DNA from: Arthrobacter sp. UM1
Lineage (GTDB): Bacteria > Actinomycetota > Actinomycetes > Actinomycetales > Micrococcaceae
Length of the DNA: 57,343 nucleotides
Direction: 5' to 3'
Assembly: GCF_020483305.1 (NCBI RefSeq)
Contig: NZ_JACWAB010000010.1
Coordinates: forward strand, 1-57,343
Shown here: positions 57,338 to 57,343 of the stretch, one piece after another
How positions within the stretch are numbered: the stretch's first letter is position 1
Layout: the number at the start of each line of letters is the position of its first letter
Notes under the pieces: generated by a model
Database searches by the model: none
Seen by the model: the letters and a program-made list of their open reading frames with translations, nothing else
What the model was told of the DNA's origin: nothing
Translations under genes and position numbers: made by a program

Positions 57338-57343
57338 CGGGGG

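Overview
The window is about 57 kb of very GC-rich DNA with dense, mostly well-resolved genes. The sequence features point to an actinobacterium of the Micrococcales, most likely the Micrococcaceae (Arthrobacter/Kocuria/Micrococcus relatives). These features are strong G/C third positions, frequent GTG starts, 4-bp ATGA/GTGA coupling, many apparently leaderless genes, an LysX-type lysyl-phosphatidylglycerol synthase fused to lysyl-tRNA synthetase, and a CsoR/CopZ/CopA copper set. The genus is inference. No rRNA, tRNA, CRISPR array, prophage or insertion sequence was recognised.

Region by region. (1) 0.2-8.8 kb: a probable polyamine/agmatine catabolic cluster. Reading leftward it holds a putrescine-oxidase-like flavoenzyme, a tandem universal stress protein, an APC-type permease, agmatine deiminase and an amidase-signature enzyme. 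A divergent TetR regulator and an AT-rich operator candidate lie at its head. (2) 9-16 kb: a small Cys-rich membrane protein, alanine dehydrogenase, an LssY_C membrane protein, a DUF559-type protein, a PLP aminotransferase and Ogt; this stretch is rich in palindromic repeats. (3) 16.3-21.3 kb: E1alpha, E1beta and E2 of a branched-chain 2-oxoacid dehydrogenase plus a HisC/Pat-like aminotransferase. (4) 21.3-23.2 kb: a WXG100-like protein coupled to an alpha/beta hydrolase. (5) 23.4-33.4 kb: purB, thymidine kinase, a small unknown protein, an ornithine-cyclodeaminase-family enzyme, a two-component system, then an operon of LLM flavin monooxygenase, FMN reductase, MarR regulator and lipid kinase, and a GlsB-like stress protein. 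(6) 33.5-36.4 kb: copper homeostasis (csoR, copZ, copA). (7) 36.4-41.1 kb: membrane proteins, a MATE exporter, a CPBP/CAAX protease, an AHSA1-like protein and a Tag-like glycosylase. (8) 41.1-51.6 kb: lysX, an aromatic FAD monooxygenase, D-serine dehydratase, an MHS/MFS symporter and an AI-2E-family exporter. (9) 51.9-57.1 kb: a secreted M6 (immune-inhibitor-A-like) metalloprotease facing a three-gene ABC transporter operon.

The most unusual theme is a set of long intergenic palindromes placed almost always just after gene 3' ends. Family A (stem TTTGTGGCGCGTTTCGTGC) has seven copies from end to end of the window. Family B (stem TGTTGCGAGTTGGAGGAAT) has three copies within 3.3 kb. Singletons at 7.9 kb and 57.2 kb have the same architecture with different stems. 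They look like REP-type dispersed elements doubling as hairpin terminators without a T-tract. Other notable points are a csoR promoter whose operator lies between the -35 and -10 boxes and feeds a leaderless GTG start, upstream stop codons that double as the start of a -10 box, repeated TTGTCCACA words resembling DnaA boxes, a 30-bp-periodic repeat before the aromatic monooxygenase, and a Tag-like glycosylase that has lost three of four zinc ligands.
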